Notes under the pieces: model-generated
Seen by the model: only the letters and a program-made list of their open reading frames with translations
What the model was told of the DNA's origin: nothing
Database searches by the model: none
Translations under genes and position numbers: made by a program
DNA from: Nothopassalora personata
Taxonomy: Eukaryota > Ascomycota > Dothideomycetes > Mycosphaerellales > Mycosphaerellaceae
DNA: 64,000 nucleotides
Direction: 5' to 3'
Assembly (NCBI GenBank): GCA_033816765.1
Contig: CM066294.1
Location: 434,001 to 498,000, forward strand
In this document: positions 1-10,294 of the stretch, in pieces
How positions within the stretch are numbered: the first letter of the stretch is position 1
Layout of the letters: each line of letters begins with the position of its first letter

Positions 1-5
1 CTTAC

Positions 6-139
6 CAATCTTCCTCGGAGTCTCCAATGCACTCAGCTTCGTGCCGAACGAGGCGTCGGCATCGGCCTGCTCTGCGATCGCTTCGATGCATTCTTTGACT
101 TCCCCGAAGGCGTCCCAAGAAGCTTCGTACTGCTCACTG
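6..139 (-). CDS. Partial gene at left edge, probable internal exon, function unknown
   Basis: On the minus strand an open frame runs from about 139 down to 6 and ends exactly at a GTAAG donor made by bases 5-1. Its product would be acidic and helical, containing EQYEASWDAFGEVKE and IAEQADADASFGTKL. An acceptor (AACAG) lies at about 140-144, preceded by a branch-like ACTAG. The rest of the gene lies to the left of the window. I could not connect the exon in phase to the open frame upstream (about 191-290), so the start is unknown. No family is recognised. The coding call rests on the open frame, its composition and the splice site at the window edge. Confidence 0.3.
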
Positions 140-718
140 CTGTTCAGATTCGTGCAGTGGCTAGTATTGAGGACGTGTCAGGCCTCTTTACTGTATGGGT
201 CGAGGTCAAGAACTTCCTCTTGGGCCAGGCGTTGAGCCGTGACTTGCAGTTGGACATGTGGGTTGTAGGTTCTTTGCATTTGCATTTGGCGCGGTGCCAT
301 AGATACAGCAAGCGAGTAGAACATACATGCTTGACTCCACTGACGATACGATACGGTACGGTACATCACGCAGCACATCAGCCATCTTTGCGATTGCACC
401 ATTGCTGTCTCTCCCACTAGTGGCCGTTCCGGCGAATTAGATAAGCAGACAGCGATGATCGGACGTTTCCATGCCCGAGGAGGAAGAATGTTTTGTAATT
501 GTCGGCAGGAAAGTCGTCATCGTTGGTGGCGGCGTGTTCCAGGCCCATCGCGGGGCAGCAAGCGTGGTGGTGGGCCCTTGCATGAATACTAGTATACTGT
601 ACATCTGCCACCAGAAGCTAGCAGCTCTTCTTCTCGCACGACTTTGCCAACAACACAGCGTTAGCTAGGTGAAGAACCCACATTCGGATCCAAAACCAAG
701 CAAGCAGAAACAGCCATC

Positions 719-1289
719 ATGTCGTGAGTCCAAGGTCGAGCTTCCACCAACTAACACAGACTCGTACTCACACCACTCCAGCGGACTCGTCGACAAGCTC
801 AAGGGTGTCAAGCCTCTCTCGACGGGTAGCAAGATCCCATCGTCCGGCCCTCTGAAAGAAGACGACCCACAGAAAGGCACCGTCGACCTCTCCGCCCTCC
901 CAGGCACCAACATCATCGTCGGCGTCCCAGGCGCCTTCACCCCACCCTGCTCCTCGCAGGTCCCCGGCTACGTCGAGCAAGCCGACCAGTTCGCCGCCAA
1001 GGGCGTCAAAGGCATCTACATCGTCGCCGTCAACGACGCCTTCACCACCAAGGCCTGGAAGGAGAAGCTGGGCGCCAACCACCCACTCGTCCACTTCCTT
1101 GCCGACGACACTGGCGCCTTCTCGAAGGCCGCTGGATTGGACTTTGACGCGAGTGGGTTGTTGGGTAACCACCGTTCGCAGAGATATGCTGCCATCGTTG
1201 AGAATGGCACTGTGAAGAACATCTTTGTCGAGGACGAGGCGCCAAACGTGACTGTTACTGAGGCTGCTAAGGTCTTGCAGCACGTTTGA
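719..1289 (+). CDS. PRX5-type peroxiredoxin (AhpC/TSA, PMP20/Ahp1-like)
   Basis: Thiol peroxidase that reduces H2O2 and alkyl hydroperoxides. The model joins 719-723 and 782-1289. The intron 724-781 has a GTGAGT donor, CTAAC branch and CCAG acceptor, giving a 170-aa protein that starts MSGLVDKLKG. An upstream reading that keeps the intron open lacks family sequence. The peroxidatic cysteine is C58 in PGAFTPPCSSQVPGY; the strand and helix that follow (GIYIVAVNDAF, KAWKEKLGA) and the RYAAIVENG segment match the PRX5 subfamily. Length (about 170 aa) is normal. There is no PTS1 (it ends LQHV) and no clear mitochondrial presequence, so a cytosolic site is likely. The first exon contributes only ATG and two bases. 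The gene converges on the thioesterase at 1469, 180 bp away. Confidence 0.9.
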
Positions 1290-1468
1290 GCGACGCGGGT
1301 TATAAGTGTTGTTGGGACGTTGCTAGAACGGTAGATGATACCAGATGTATAGGCTCGAAGATAGAGCAGAAACTTGAATTGTGCACCCTCGCGCAATGTG
1401 GCTGACTGGCCGAGGAGCCGTCCTAATGCTTCGGCGCATACGCGTTGCAAAATGCTTCAACTTCGCTC

Positions 1469-2130
1469 TCACCCAGAATTCGACCCAGGCCTCGGACTCA
1501 GCTCCTCCGTGATATTGTGCGGATCCTTCCATGCGATACTCACGTACTTCGTATGACTTCCTCTCGCCACGATCTCATCCTTGTTGTTCAAGAACTTGAT
1601 CGAAGTGTACGCAAGAGTCTTGCCGAACTTGTCGCAAGTGACTTCTGCCCTGATGGTGTCGCCAACCTTGCCGCCGGAGTTGAGGTATGTCACTGATGCA
1701 CTGCTGTCTCAGCGGGGGGGCAGAGAAGGGATGCGAGGGAGATCATACCATTCAGATCGGTGCTCACGCCAGTCGCAAAGAGACCTCGCGAGGCAACAGC
1801 AAGCGAACCTCCAAGATCAACCATCGACGCTATTGTGCCGCCATGAAGAATCTGAAGACGGTTCTAAAGTGGAATGAGCGCCCACGATCCTGCCTCATGA
1901 CATGCTTACTTAATGCGTACTGTATGTTCCTTCTGTATGTCCAGTTCGAAATTCACAGTTCCAGGCCGGGCGGCGGTGACTCGCAGCTGCAAACAAGCGG
2001 AGCGTCAGTCACAGCGGCTCGTTTTGTCGTAAATTTGCTTCTCTGTTGGACCGGCAAGTATTCAGAAAAGGCCTAGACGGTTTGACTTACACCATCAAGC
2101 AGTCTGGACATAACGTTATCGAATGCTGCT
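1469..2130 (-). CDS. Hotdog-fold acyl-CoA thioesterase (ACOT13/PaaI type), 5' end unresolved
   Basis: Likely hydrolyses acyl-CoA thioesters. Four exons can be joined on the minus strand. One ends FDNVMSRLLDG at about 2068 with a GTAAGT donor. The next (about 1986-1921) reads LRVTAARPGTVNFELDIQ and ends at 1921. Introns 1864-1920 (GTACGC..TTAG) and 1693-1748 (GTATGA..TCAG) separate the last two exons. The core motif NRLQILHGGTIASMVDLGG, followed by SLAVASRGL and VTYLNSGGKVGDTI, is the 4HBT hotdog signature, with the HGG/D pair around the active site. The stop is at 1469-1471. I could not find a phase-compatible initiator; the true first exon probably lies between 2130 and 2420. The family call is strong, the 5' model weak. 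Confidence 0.75.
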
Positions 2131-2984
2131 GCACAGAACAATGTGAGCTTCGACGTACCTCGGCTCCAAGCCTGAATTGGCCCTGAAAGACTCCCATACC
2201 GACTTGACGAAAGGCAGACAACGCTGTGACATGATTGTGTTGATGCAGGCATGAAATAGCAAGGAATGTGGATGGCGACGGAAGGATCAAAAGGTCCACA
2301 GCCTATGCTTACGTGATGATCGACTGCAACGGTATGAACAGCACGAAACGCAGAGAGGTCAGAGGCAGTGAGACATGGCAAGTCTTGGAAGATTTCGAGT
2401 GAAAGCAGTATGTACACTTGTCACCAACGCACCCAAGTGTCTCATACGAATAAAGCATCATCTCCGCAATACTCTCACATCCTCCACCGCCACTCCAACC
2501 ACAATCGTGTTTGCACTCGCATTGATGAAGAGGATACTCAGTACCAATGGAAGAGCCGGACTAAAGAAGACAGAGTAGCAACGAAGCCACCCTCAAGTCT
2601 CATCATCGCCCAGTGCACGCTCAGGCAAGCAGCGAAGCCGCCCAAGCATGCGACCTCCCCCGGCGTGATCGCAAGAGCAAAGGCAGGAATCCGCGTAAAA
2701 CCATCGCATCGCGTCGCGTCGAGTGATCCCGCGCTGTGTCAGAATCGCAGACTCTATCTTCATAACGCCGTCGCCCTTTTAATTTCGCAATCGAGTCCCC
2801 TTGACCGCCAGCAGACTGTGCAGACATTTAACACAAGAGTAGTCAGAAGGAAAAGCACACTCCGCGAAAATGCTAGCTCTATCCCCTGATCCCTATGGAT
2901 GATGCATGGTGGCGAATTAGAAATCTTTTGTAAGAAGTCCGAAGAGTATTGTTACAGCCGTGAAACGGAGAGCAAATGGGTATC

Positions 2985-5900
2985 TTAAGCATGAGCGTCA
3001 TCATCTTGCGCCGCTGGTTCGGTGCGTGCGGTTGGTGGCGATGCGGGAGTTTCTTCTGGCGCTTCGCCTGACGAGTCGAGAGCGGCAAGGGCGCTGTGAA
3101 CATGTTAGCCGATGATGAATTAGGTAAGTGTTGGGGAGTGCTTACCTGAATGCGTTCTGTGCTGTGCTTGGCTCATCCTTTCTGTCGACAGGTGGTGTGT
3201 TCGTTCTTGAAGTGCCTGCGGATCCTGGGCCGAGGCCAGCAGCTCCACGTCTACTACCAGTGCGACCGCTGCTAAGTGCAGATGGGCCAAGACCACCGCC
3301 AGGGCCGAGACTGCCACCAGTAGGACGTGGGTTTGAGCCTCGGTTCTGGAGTCGTCGCAAATCATCCATGTTGACATTGGTACGCGAGTAGTCCTGTGGT
3401 GGTGGCATGCCACCAGAGAAGTTGCGAGCGTCGCCACGACCTGATGGCATAGGCCCACCACGACCGCCACGCTGGGTCTTCTGTCGCTCGAGCTCTGCCT
3501 TGGCCTGAGCCGCCTCTGCCTCTTCGTGAATCTGCTGAATGGTCTTAGGGCCCTTGTCGGAGTCCTTGCCCTTCCAGCCGGCCTTGCGCAGATCGATCAG
3601 GTCCATGACCATGAACTTCGGTCTGCTGCCCAGCGCATCACTCTTGACAATGCTGTCTTCGATGCGCTGGAAGTATGTGGCCATGAGGGATCGTCCTTGC
3701 TCCTCCTCTTCCATTGATGCACCAACTGCCTTGAGAAGAGTCGTCAAGTTCTCGACCGTAGCCTCGTCTGGGTCACCTTCGAAGTTGAGAAGACGCAGGA
3801 CACATTCGTGCATGATGCGAAGTGTAAGCATGCGAAGCTTGTACAGCTGACCGATGAACTGGATGAGGCCAAGACCACGACGCTTGGCAGCAGCTGCGAT
3901 GTAGTAGTCATCGGTCAGCAAGGCCGCCTCTTCCTCACCCTCTGGCTTATCGGGAAGGTTGGCTTGCCAGCCGCGCTCGAACTCCTCCTGACAGCGGTTG
4001 AGTAGGTACTTCCTGAACAGCGCACCGCCAACAACAGGGTTGCCGTTCTTGTCCTTGATCGTCTCGTCGCGAATATCGGTGCTCATTGTTGTAAGCATCT
4101 TGTGGCAGAACTTGGCATACATGCCGGCCCAGTGAGCTTCGTCGCAAGCCTTCTCAAAGGTGAGTTGGATGACTTGTCGCAGTGTGCGGCCATCTGCCTC
4201 AGTCTTGGACTGAGCGGCGATTTCGAGAATTTGGTCGGCAATCTTGTCGAACTTCTCGGGTGTCATCTTGTTGAGCGCAGCCTTGACCTTACGCTGCACC
4301 ATATCAGGCGCCATATGACCGGATGGATCAGGTCCAGCAGAAGAAGCCTGGCCAATGCTGGTTGGCTTCCAGCCACTTGAGGACTTCTCGAGTGGCACGA
4401 GCTCCTTGTTCGCGGTGAGCGGCATTTTTGATGCCATATCGGCTTCTTGTCGTCGGCTTGGGTTGTCGCGTTTGCTGCTGCCCTTTCCGCCGCGCGCGCT
4501 TGGGTTGCGTGGTGAGCCTGGGCCGATGCCGCCCGCCATGTTGAAACTGCTATTAGTCCGAGACATCATAGCGCTTGGAGCACCCATGCCAAGGTTACTT
4601 GGTTGACGAACACCCATTGGCGGTGCCATTCCTCCAGGTCGAGGTGGACCACCCATCTGGTTCGACATGGCGAAGCGCTGCTCGGAGGTAGTACCACGAG
4701 CGTTGCCACCCATTGGACCAGCGAAATTGCCCATCGCGCCACCTGCGAAGGAGCCGCCAGTACCTGGACGGTTAGATCCTCCTCTCGACATGGCGCCAGA
4801 AGCTGTGCGTGGAGTACCGGTACGAGCAGAACCAGATTCGTCGCTTGGGCCCAGAGTCTCCTTAACTTTCTGGTCCCAATCAACGGATGGCTTCTCCTTG
4901 AAAACGTTCTGGAATTGGAGCAAGAAATCCTTGTCGTAAGCCGTGCCCTTCTGACGAGATTGGTTGAGGGCCGGGTTGGGTGACTTGAAGCCATCTGGGT
5001 ACTTGGCATCCTCCTTGAGCTCAAGGAAGCGAGCCGATCTGAGCGCCTGCATGCCAGGTGTCGGCTCTGCGCGCTCGACCTGCTTGTTGGTCTCAAGCTT
5101 GAGATGCGCGGGCTTGGGCTTCTGGGCACCAGCAGTACGGATAGGAGCAGCAGTAGACGCCTCTGACTCCTCTGCAGCAGTGTCCTCTGATGCTGGAGTG
5201 TCTGCGCCGCTTGGTGGAGCCGAGCCGAGTTCAGGATGCTTGTTGATCTGGGCAAAGAGTGCCTTCTTCTCTTCGTCGGCATCAGTAGCAGCGCGACCCT
5301 GGCGCTCTCGCTCCCGGGCTTCCTCGCGTGCCTCAGCTTCACGCTCCTGGCGCTTGAGTTCTTCATCCGCCTCCTTGGCGCGCTCTGCATCCTTTGCAGC
5401 TTGCTCCGCCTTCTGCTTGGCCTTCTTCTCGGCGTATGCACGCTCGCGCTCCTCTTCTTCCTTTTCAGCCGCCTCCATCTCGGCGATCTCGCGCTCAAGA
5501 CGCTCATCCTCTTCTTGCTGCCTCCGAGTCTTCTCAGCCTCGTCATCCTCGGCCGCCTTCTTCGCGGCGGCAGCATCGTCCACGGCCTTCTTGTCGGAGG
5601 CAGCCTTTGCGGCGGCTTCCTCAACTTCGGCAATGGCCTTCTTGATCTCGTTCTGGGCAGCTTCTTGTTGATGGGAGCGTTCTTTGGCCTTGGCGTCAGA
5701 CGCATCCTTCTCGCCCTTTGCCTTCTCTGCCTCAGCCTCGGCCTCCTTCCGCTTGTTCTCCTCAGCCTGTCGCTTAACCCGCTCGACGAACTCATTCTTA
5801 GTTTTCTCTGGGTCTTGCTGACTCTTGCTCTCGGTGCGGTTATGCTGCGTGCTGGGAGCCCTCGGCGGCGGCGTTGGGTTGCTGGGTGTGGATACAATCA

Positions 5901-7620
5901 CTGGAGCGCCTGACTGCGCCTGTGGGTTTGGCGAAGGTGCGGACTTTTTGAAATCGATGGCGTTACCCGAAGCATCAGTGATCTTGATGGCACTACTCTT
6001 CTTGGGACGCTGGAAGGCAGAACCCTGGGAGGCGTTGGGAGTGTGCGAGGGTGCGGCTGGGTGCTGCGCAGGTGTTTGAGGATGGCCGATCGCTGATGTT
6101 GGTCGGTTCGAGGTCTGCGAGCCGGTTCGGTTCATATCGGCGGCACCAGGAGTGCCAGGTGGGTTAAATGGCGGCTGCTGCGCATGTGGTGGCATGGTGA
6201 ATGGCGTGGGAAAGCCAGGCCGAGGACTCTGCGGAGGCTGACCGTAGTGGTTTTGCGGGTAGTAAGGCTGGTAGTAGCCTTGGCTTGGGTCGAAGTTCGG
6301 CATGCCGTACATAGCCTGCTTTTGTTCTGTCGTTAGGATGGGCTGCATGATAGATATACTGGGGGACAGTTTTGCGAAGGGGAATTTTGATGTCGACCTC
6401 AGTGCGCTCTGAAGTAGTGGGCTGTCCTCGTCCATTGAGGACCGAGCAGGTCCTCGAACACGGCCCACAGAAACAGATCGCGAATCAGAAGTCGACACCA
6501 TGGTGGGTGCGTTGAGTTGTTGACCTACTTGCTGCTGGTAATTCATGTGTTGAGGATATCCGCCGTACTGCATTTGCTGGTTAGCGGCCATGTGCTGCTG
6601 CTGGTAATGCGGCTGTGCGTGCATAGGCGCAGGACTCATTCGTGCCGCTCCGGCTGCTCCTCTGAAGGGCGAGCCAGGAGGGCCGCCTTGCTGACCGAAC
6701 TGCGGTGGCATCGGTCCTCGTTGTGGCTGACCAGCCATTTGGCGATAGCCAGCGCTTGGTGAGCCCATGAATGCTTGCTGGCCTGGGTTGAATGCACCAC
6801 GGCCGCGGCCACTGCCACCTGATGATGGGAACGGAGGACGCGACATGTTGACGCCCTGGTTGCTGTGTTCGTTCTGCATGGAGTGTGAAGATGGGCGACG
6901 CTCGTGAGCCGGGACAGGCCCCATATTGCCTTGTCCGCGCATCTGTGGAGTAGAGTTAGCAATCGATGCGGCTGTCAGGTGACTCGGCAGATGACCTACC
7001 ATTTCGGTGTCGGCAGGCATCGCGCCGAAGTTGAGGCCGCCATTGTTTGTTGCGTTGATGGATGGTGGGCGACCTCCGCTGGCCGCGGGCTGGGGAATGG
7101 GCGAGGGTGAGTGCGCAGGTGATGTCACTCGCGGGTTGGCAGCTGGGGTCGGCAGAGACGCGTTGTTGGGTGCAAAAGATGCACTTCCCTGCGACTCGGC
7201 GGGAGCACCCATCGAGCCAAAGTTGATGGCAGGTCGGCTGTTACCATTTTGCACCGGTCCGCCGTTCGGATAGCTGCCAGATGCGCCTGATGCGCTGATC
7301 ACAACCGACGTCTTTCTGGTGTGGTCGGAGGCATGACCGTTCATGCCGTTCGCGGGCTGAGAGCCTCCTTGCGCCGCAGTACCGTTCATTGGAGAGTTGT
7401 CTGAAGCTGACTTTGCATTGTGGACGGGCGCGGAGGCTCCAGCCGGGTGGGTTGGAGTCGCCGTTTTGGTAGCGGTTGCGTACGACCTCGCAGGTAGCTG
7501 TGCCGGCACAGCTCCTGACAGTGAAGAAGTCGTACCGTTGGCGATGGGCGGTGTGGGTTGGGCGGCGGCGTGCTGTGAAGCGCTGACCGGGTTTGGCGTT
7601 CCTGAGATGGCGCTGGACAT
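2985..7620 (-). CDS. Translation initiation factor eIF4G
   Basis: Scaffold of eIF4F, bridging cap-bound eIF4E, eIF4A and the 43S complex in the cytoplasm. The long N-terminal part is low-complexity, rich in Gln, Pro, Ser and Gly (SYATATK-like start, PQQ/GQP stretches). A charged E/A/K-rich coiled coil follows (about 5270-5800). The eIF4E-binding Y-x4-L-phi motif is YDKDFLL near 4925-4945. The MIF4G HEAT domain (KVKAALNKMTPEKFDKIADQ onward) covers about 3550-4300. The tail is Arg/Gly-rich. A terminal intron 3094-3145 (GTAAGC..ACAG) adds a last exon 3093-2985; without it the frame stops at 3142. A second likely intron, 6943-6999 (GTAGGT, TTGCTAAC, ACAG), is 57 nt, in frame and stop-free. Spliced length is 1508 aa. 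As in other fungi there is no MA3/W2 C-terminal domain. Confidence 0.93.
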
Positions 7621-10001
7621 GTGCCGATTCGTGGCGCTGAAGAAAGCGAGCGCTGGTGTCGTGTGCGGCGTGCGGACGGTCTTGGTTTTTGTCTCGCGAC
7701 GAGAGTGTGGTGACTACACGACTCGGACCGGATGGTGGCGATCGGAGGTGTTAGGTGGCTCGCGGCGGAGGAGGGGAGAGGCGGGGCGCTGGACTCGGTG
7801 CTGTCGCAAGATGTGCACAGGTTGAGAGAAAAGGGCGCGGTCGTCGTCGGGCTGGTGGGCGTCGACGTGGCCTGCGTGTGTGCCGAATGCAAAATGCAAT
7901 TCTCCGCGAAAAATGCACTGCTGGACGGGCAATCTGTCTACACGGAGATCAGACTGGCAAAAAAGAACACGAAAGGGCGTGTTCTTCCTCGATGCTGAGG
8001 TTGTGAAGGGGGAGAAGGGTGGACGGTTGCTGCACGATGATTTTTTGACGACTGACGGCCCGTGCCACTGCGGATTCTGAGGAAAGGACGATCCCAGCAA
8101 CTCGCCTCGCCAAATGAAAAAGTCTCCTTTCACTTTCTCGCCGACAGGAGAGCCACAACACTTGCGCTCTCTGTCATATGCGACACGCTCCATTCACCAC
8201 TGTGACCCGTGCTGATTTACGACAATGCGCCTCGAACGGCACTCGTCTTGTCCTGCTTGCTGGGGAACCCGCACACTACTCGATTGTCTCGTACGGAGAT
8301 TCCTGTCTACAGGCGGCGTCGAATGATTCCCAAGTTGCGTGAACACAATGCCCTTATTTTGAACTTCGACCGCGCTTGCACCCTACTTCCTACACCACAC
8401 GAAGGCTCGCACTGCTGTGGTGCGATGGCCGACACTACTAACACCTTCTTTGTGCGGAAGGCAACAATCATAAACCCCATCCGAAGACTGACTTGAGCTC
8501 GGTTCACACCGAAGAAGCATGGATATCTCCTGTTGTTGGTGACACGGGGGCTTCTGACATTCGTTACACAGTGCCATGCGGCCAGGCGTCTTGAGGTCGC
8601 ACAACGATTGACTCATCGCAGTCATTGTCGCAACGTTGCAAACGCTGCCTCAGAACGACGGACAGCGAACAAGTACATAACTCTCGTCGTACGCAGAATT
8701 CCACATGTGGGAGGCAATGACTCAACATTCCGACGCGTTGGGCTTGGAGGCGAACTACGGGAAGCTGCAGTTGCGTGCATGAATGACGCTGCTGACCGGG
8801 CTGTTGAGCCAATTGGTCGCGGAGTGCGCGACCTGACCTGCAGGACATGCGCCACTGCCACTGCGGGGTGTCGAATTCATCGTTGCCTCACTCCTGTCAA
8901 GAGGACGCTGTCCCACGACCCCCCGTTTCCTTCGACAAGACGCAACACGCAGCTGCGTGGTTCGTGAGGTGACTGGTTGTCAAGCTCGTACGCCACAATT
9001 CTCGGCTCAACGCTGCACGAAAGTACACGTTCGATTCCGACCATCAAGCCGAACACACGCCCCAGCGTCAGCTCGACACCTTCTGCCAGCGTCCGGCGGA
9101 AGCTCATGTTCAAGGTACATCCCTTTTATGCATCCGGAAAAAAAAAGAATCCTCATGCAGGCGCGACAACCAGTTTTCGACGGCCTTGAATCCCAAATCC
9201 TGATCATAAAATCTGAAACCGGCATCCTTCGCATCGTCTGCCGAGAGTGGCTTCACACGAGCCGTGGCTTCCACGAACGCCGCTAGAACGAAGCTTTGGT
9301 GCCAACCATGGTTCACTCGTGCTGAAACGCTCATCACACAATTGACACGCGGCTCTGAGTGATGTGAGACGCGACGCGTGCGAACGTCTCAGCGACATGC
9401 GCGATAATATGACCGGCAAAAACCTACTGCATGCCGCGAAATTGCGTCTGAGCGCATCTCGCATGTGCGGCTCTGCGCAGATCTACAGTCATGATGCCTG
9501 ATCTCAAACCTGGTATCAGCTTTGTGCCTAATCACATCACATGTCCACGCACAGCGGCACATCGCTGTCACCTCAACAAAGTCGCCCTGCGTGGAGGCTG
9601 TAAGTCCACATAGCCAAACGGGGCAAGCCTGATTCATACTTGGAGTGTCCAGTGAGCGACTCTACATGGCTTACATGACTCGTGGCGAGCGGAGATCTTG
9701 CCGCGTGCCGGGCCTTGTTGCTTGTCGTGAAGACCTCACCTCCCAATAAGTTCCGAAAGACCCCACTGCTCCTGACACTGTACATTGCAAGGAGAGCACG
9801 ACCAGTCGCTGCTTGTCGATCTTTGCCCATAGACTGCATGTCTGGCTACCCGATATTTGGTTGGAGCTAGCCCGTGAGCTCGATTCGCTCCGGTATAGAG
9901 TAGCATCGTGCTATGTATTCCGCATTCTTTGCCGCAATCTCCTTCGATTGGATGCTTCGGGGAGACAGCCATCCCGTGAAGCAAGATCATTGATGATGGC
10001 G
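7621..10001. other. Gene-free stretch upstream of eIF4G
   Basis: The eIF4G promoter and leader must lie in the first few hundred bases, which hold short A-rich and CT-rich runs around 7960-8130. Beyond about 8200 I see only short open frames with no family resemblance, no repeat and no RNA gene. Confidence 0.5.
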
Positions 10002-10285
10002 CGAAAAGTCTATGGGCAGACCCATCCAACCATTATCGACTATGGGCCAACCCCAACCTTAGTCATCACTCAAAACTTGATTAGCTCTCTAGCACTTCAA
10101 ATGCGCCTGCCCGCCCGGCGAGGGCTGATAGCATCTATCTTTCCTGTAGCCGTAGCAAACTTGGGAGAAATCTACGGTAGGAGGGTTCCCTCGGATAGAG
10201 GGAGGATCTCGTAGGAGGACCCAAGTGCAGCGGAGGGCTTGGGGTTACCCATAGTCAAAGATGGGGTATTTCCATAGACTTTTCG
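10002..10285. mobile_element. MITE-like element, 284 bp, terminal inverted repeats, 9-bp target duplication
   Basis: The ends are inverted repeats. The outer 14 bp (CGAAAAGTCTATGG at 10002-10015 and its complement at 10272-10285) match perfectly. An inner block, GACTATGGG..AACCCCAA, is repeated inverted at about 10038-10056 and 10238-10255 with two mismatches. The element is flanked by ATGATGGCG (9993-10001) and ATGATCGCG (10286-10294), a 9-bp direct repeat with one mismatch. The element has no coding capacity. A 9-bp duplication is typical of Mutator-like (MULE) elements, so this is inferred to be a MULE-derived MITE; no transposase is present in the window. Confidence 0.65.
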
Positions 10286-10294
10286 ATGATCGCG

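Noticed and set aside
4566..5897. 443-aa Arg/Ser-rich minus-strand frame
   Set aside because: It is a frame-shifted shadow of the low-complexity coiled-coil part of eIF4G.
6361..6510. Second possible intron in the eIF4G N-terminal region, where composition shifts (residues reading VSVGRVRGPARSS)
   Set aside because: An acceptor (TGCAG) is present, but the available donors (GTCGAC, GTGTCG) are poor and the frame is open throughout, so it was not included.
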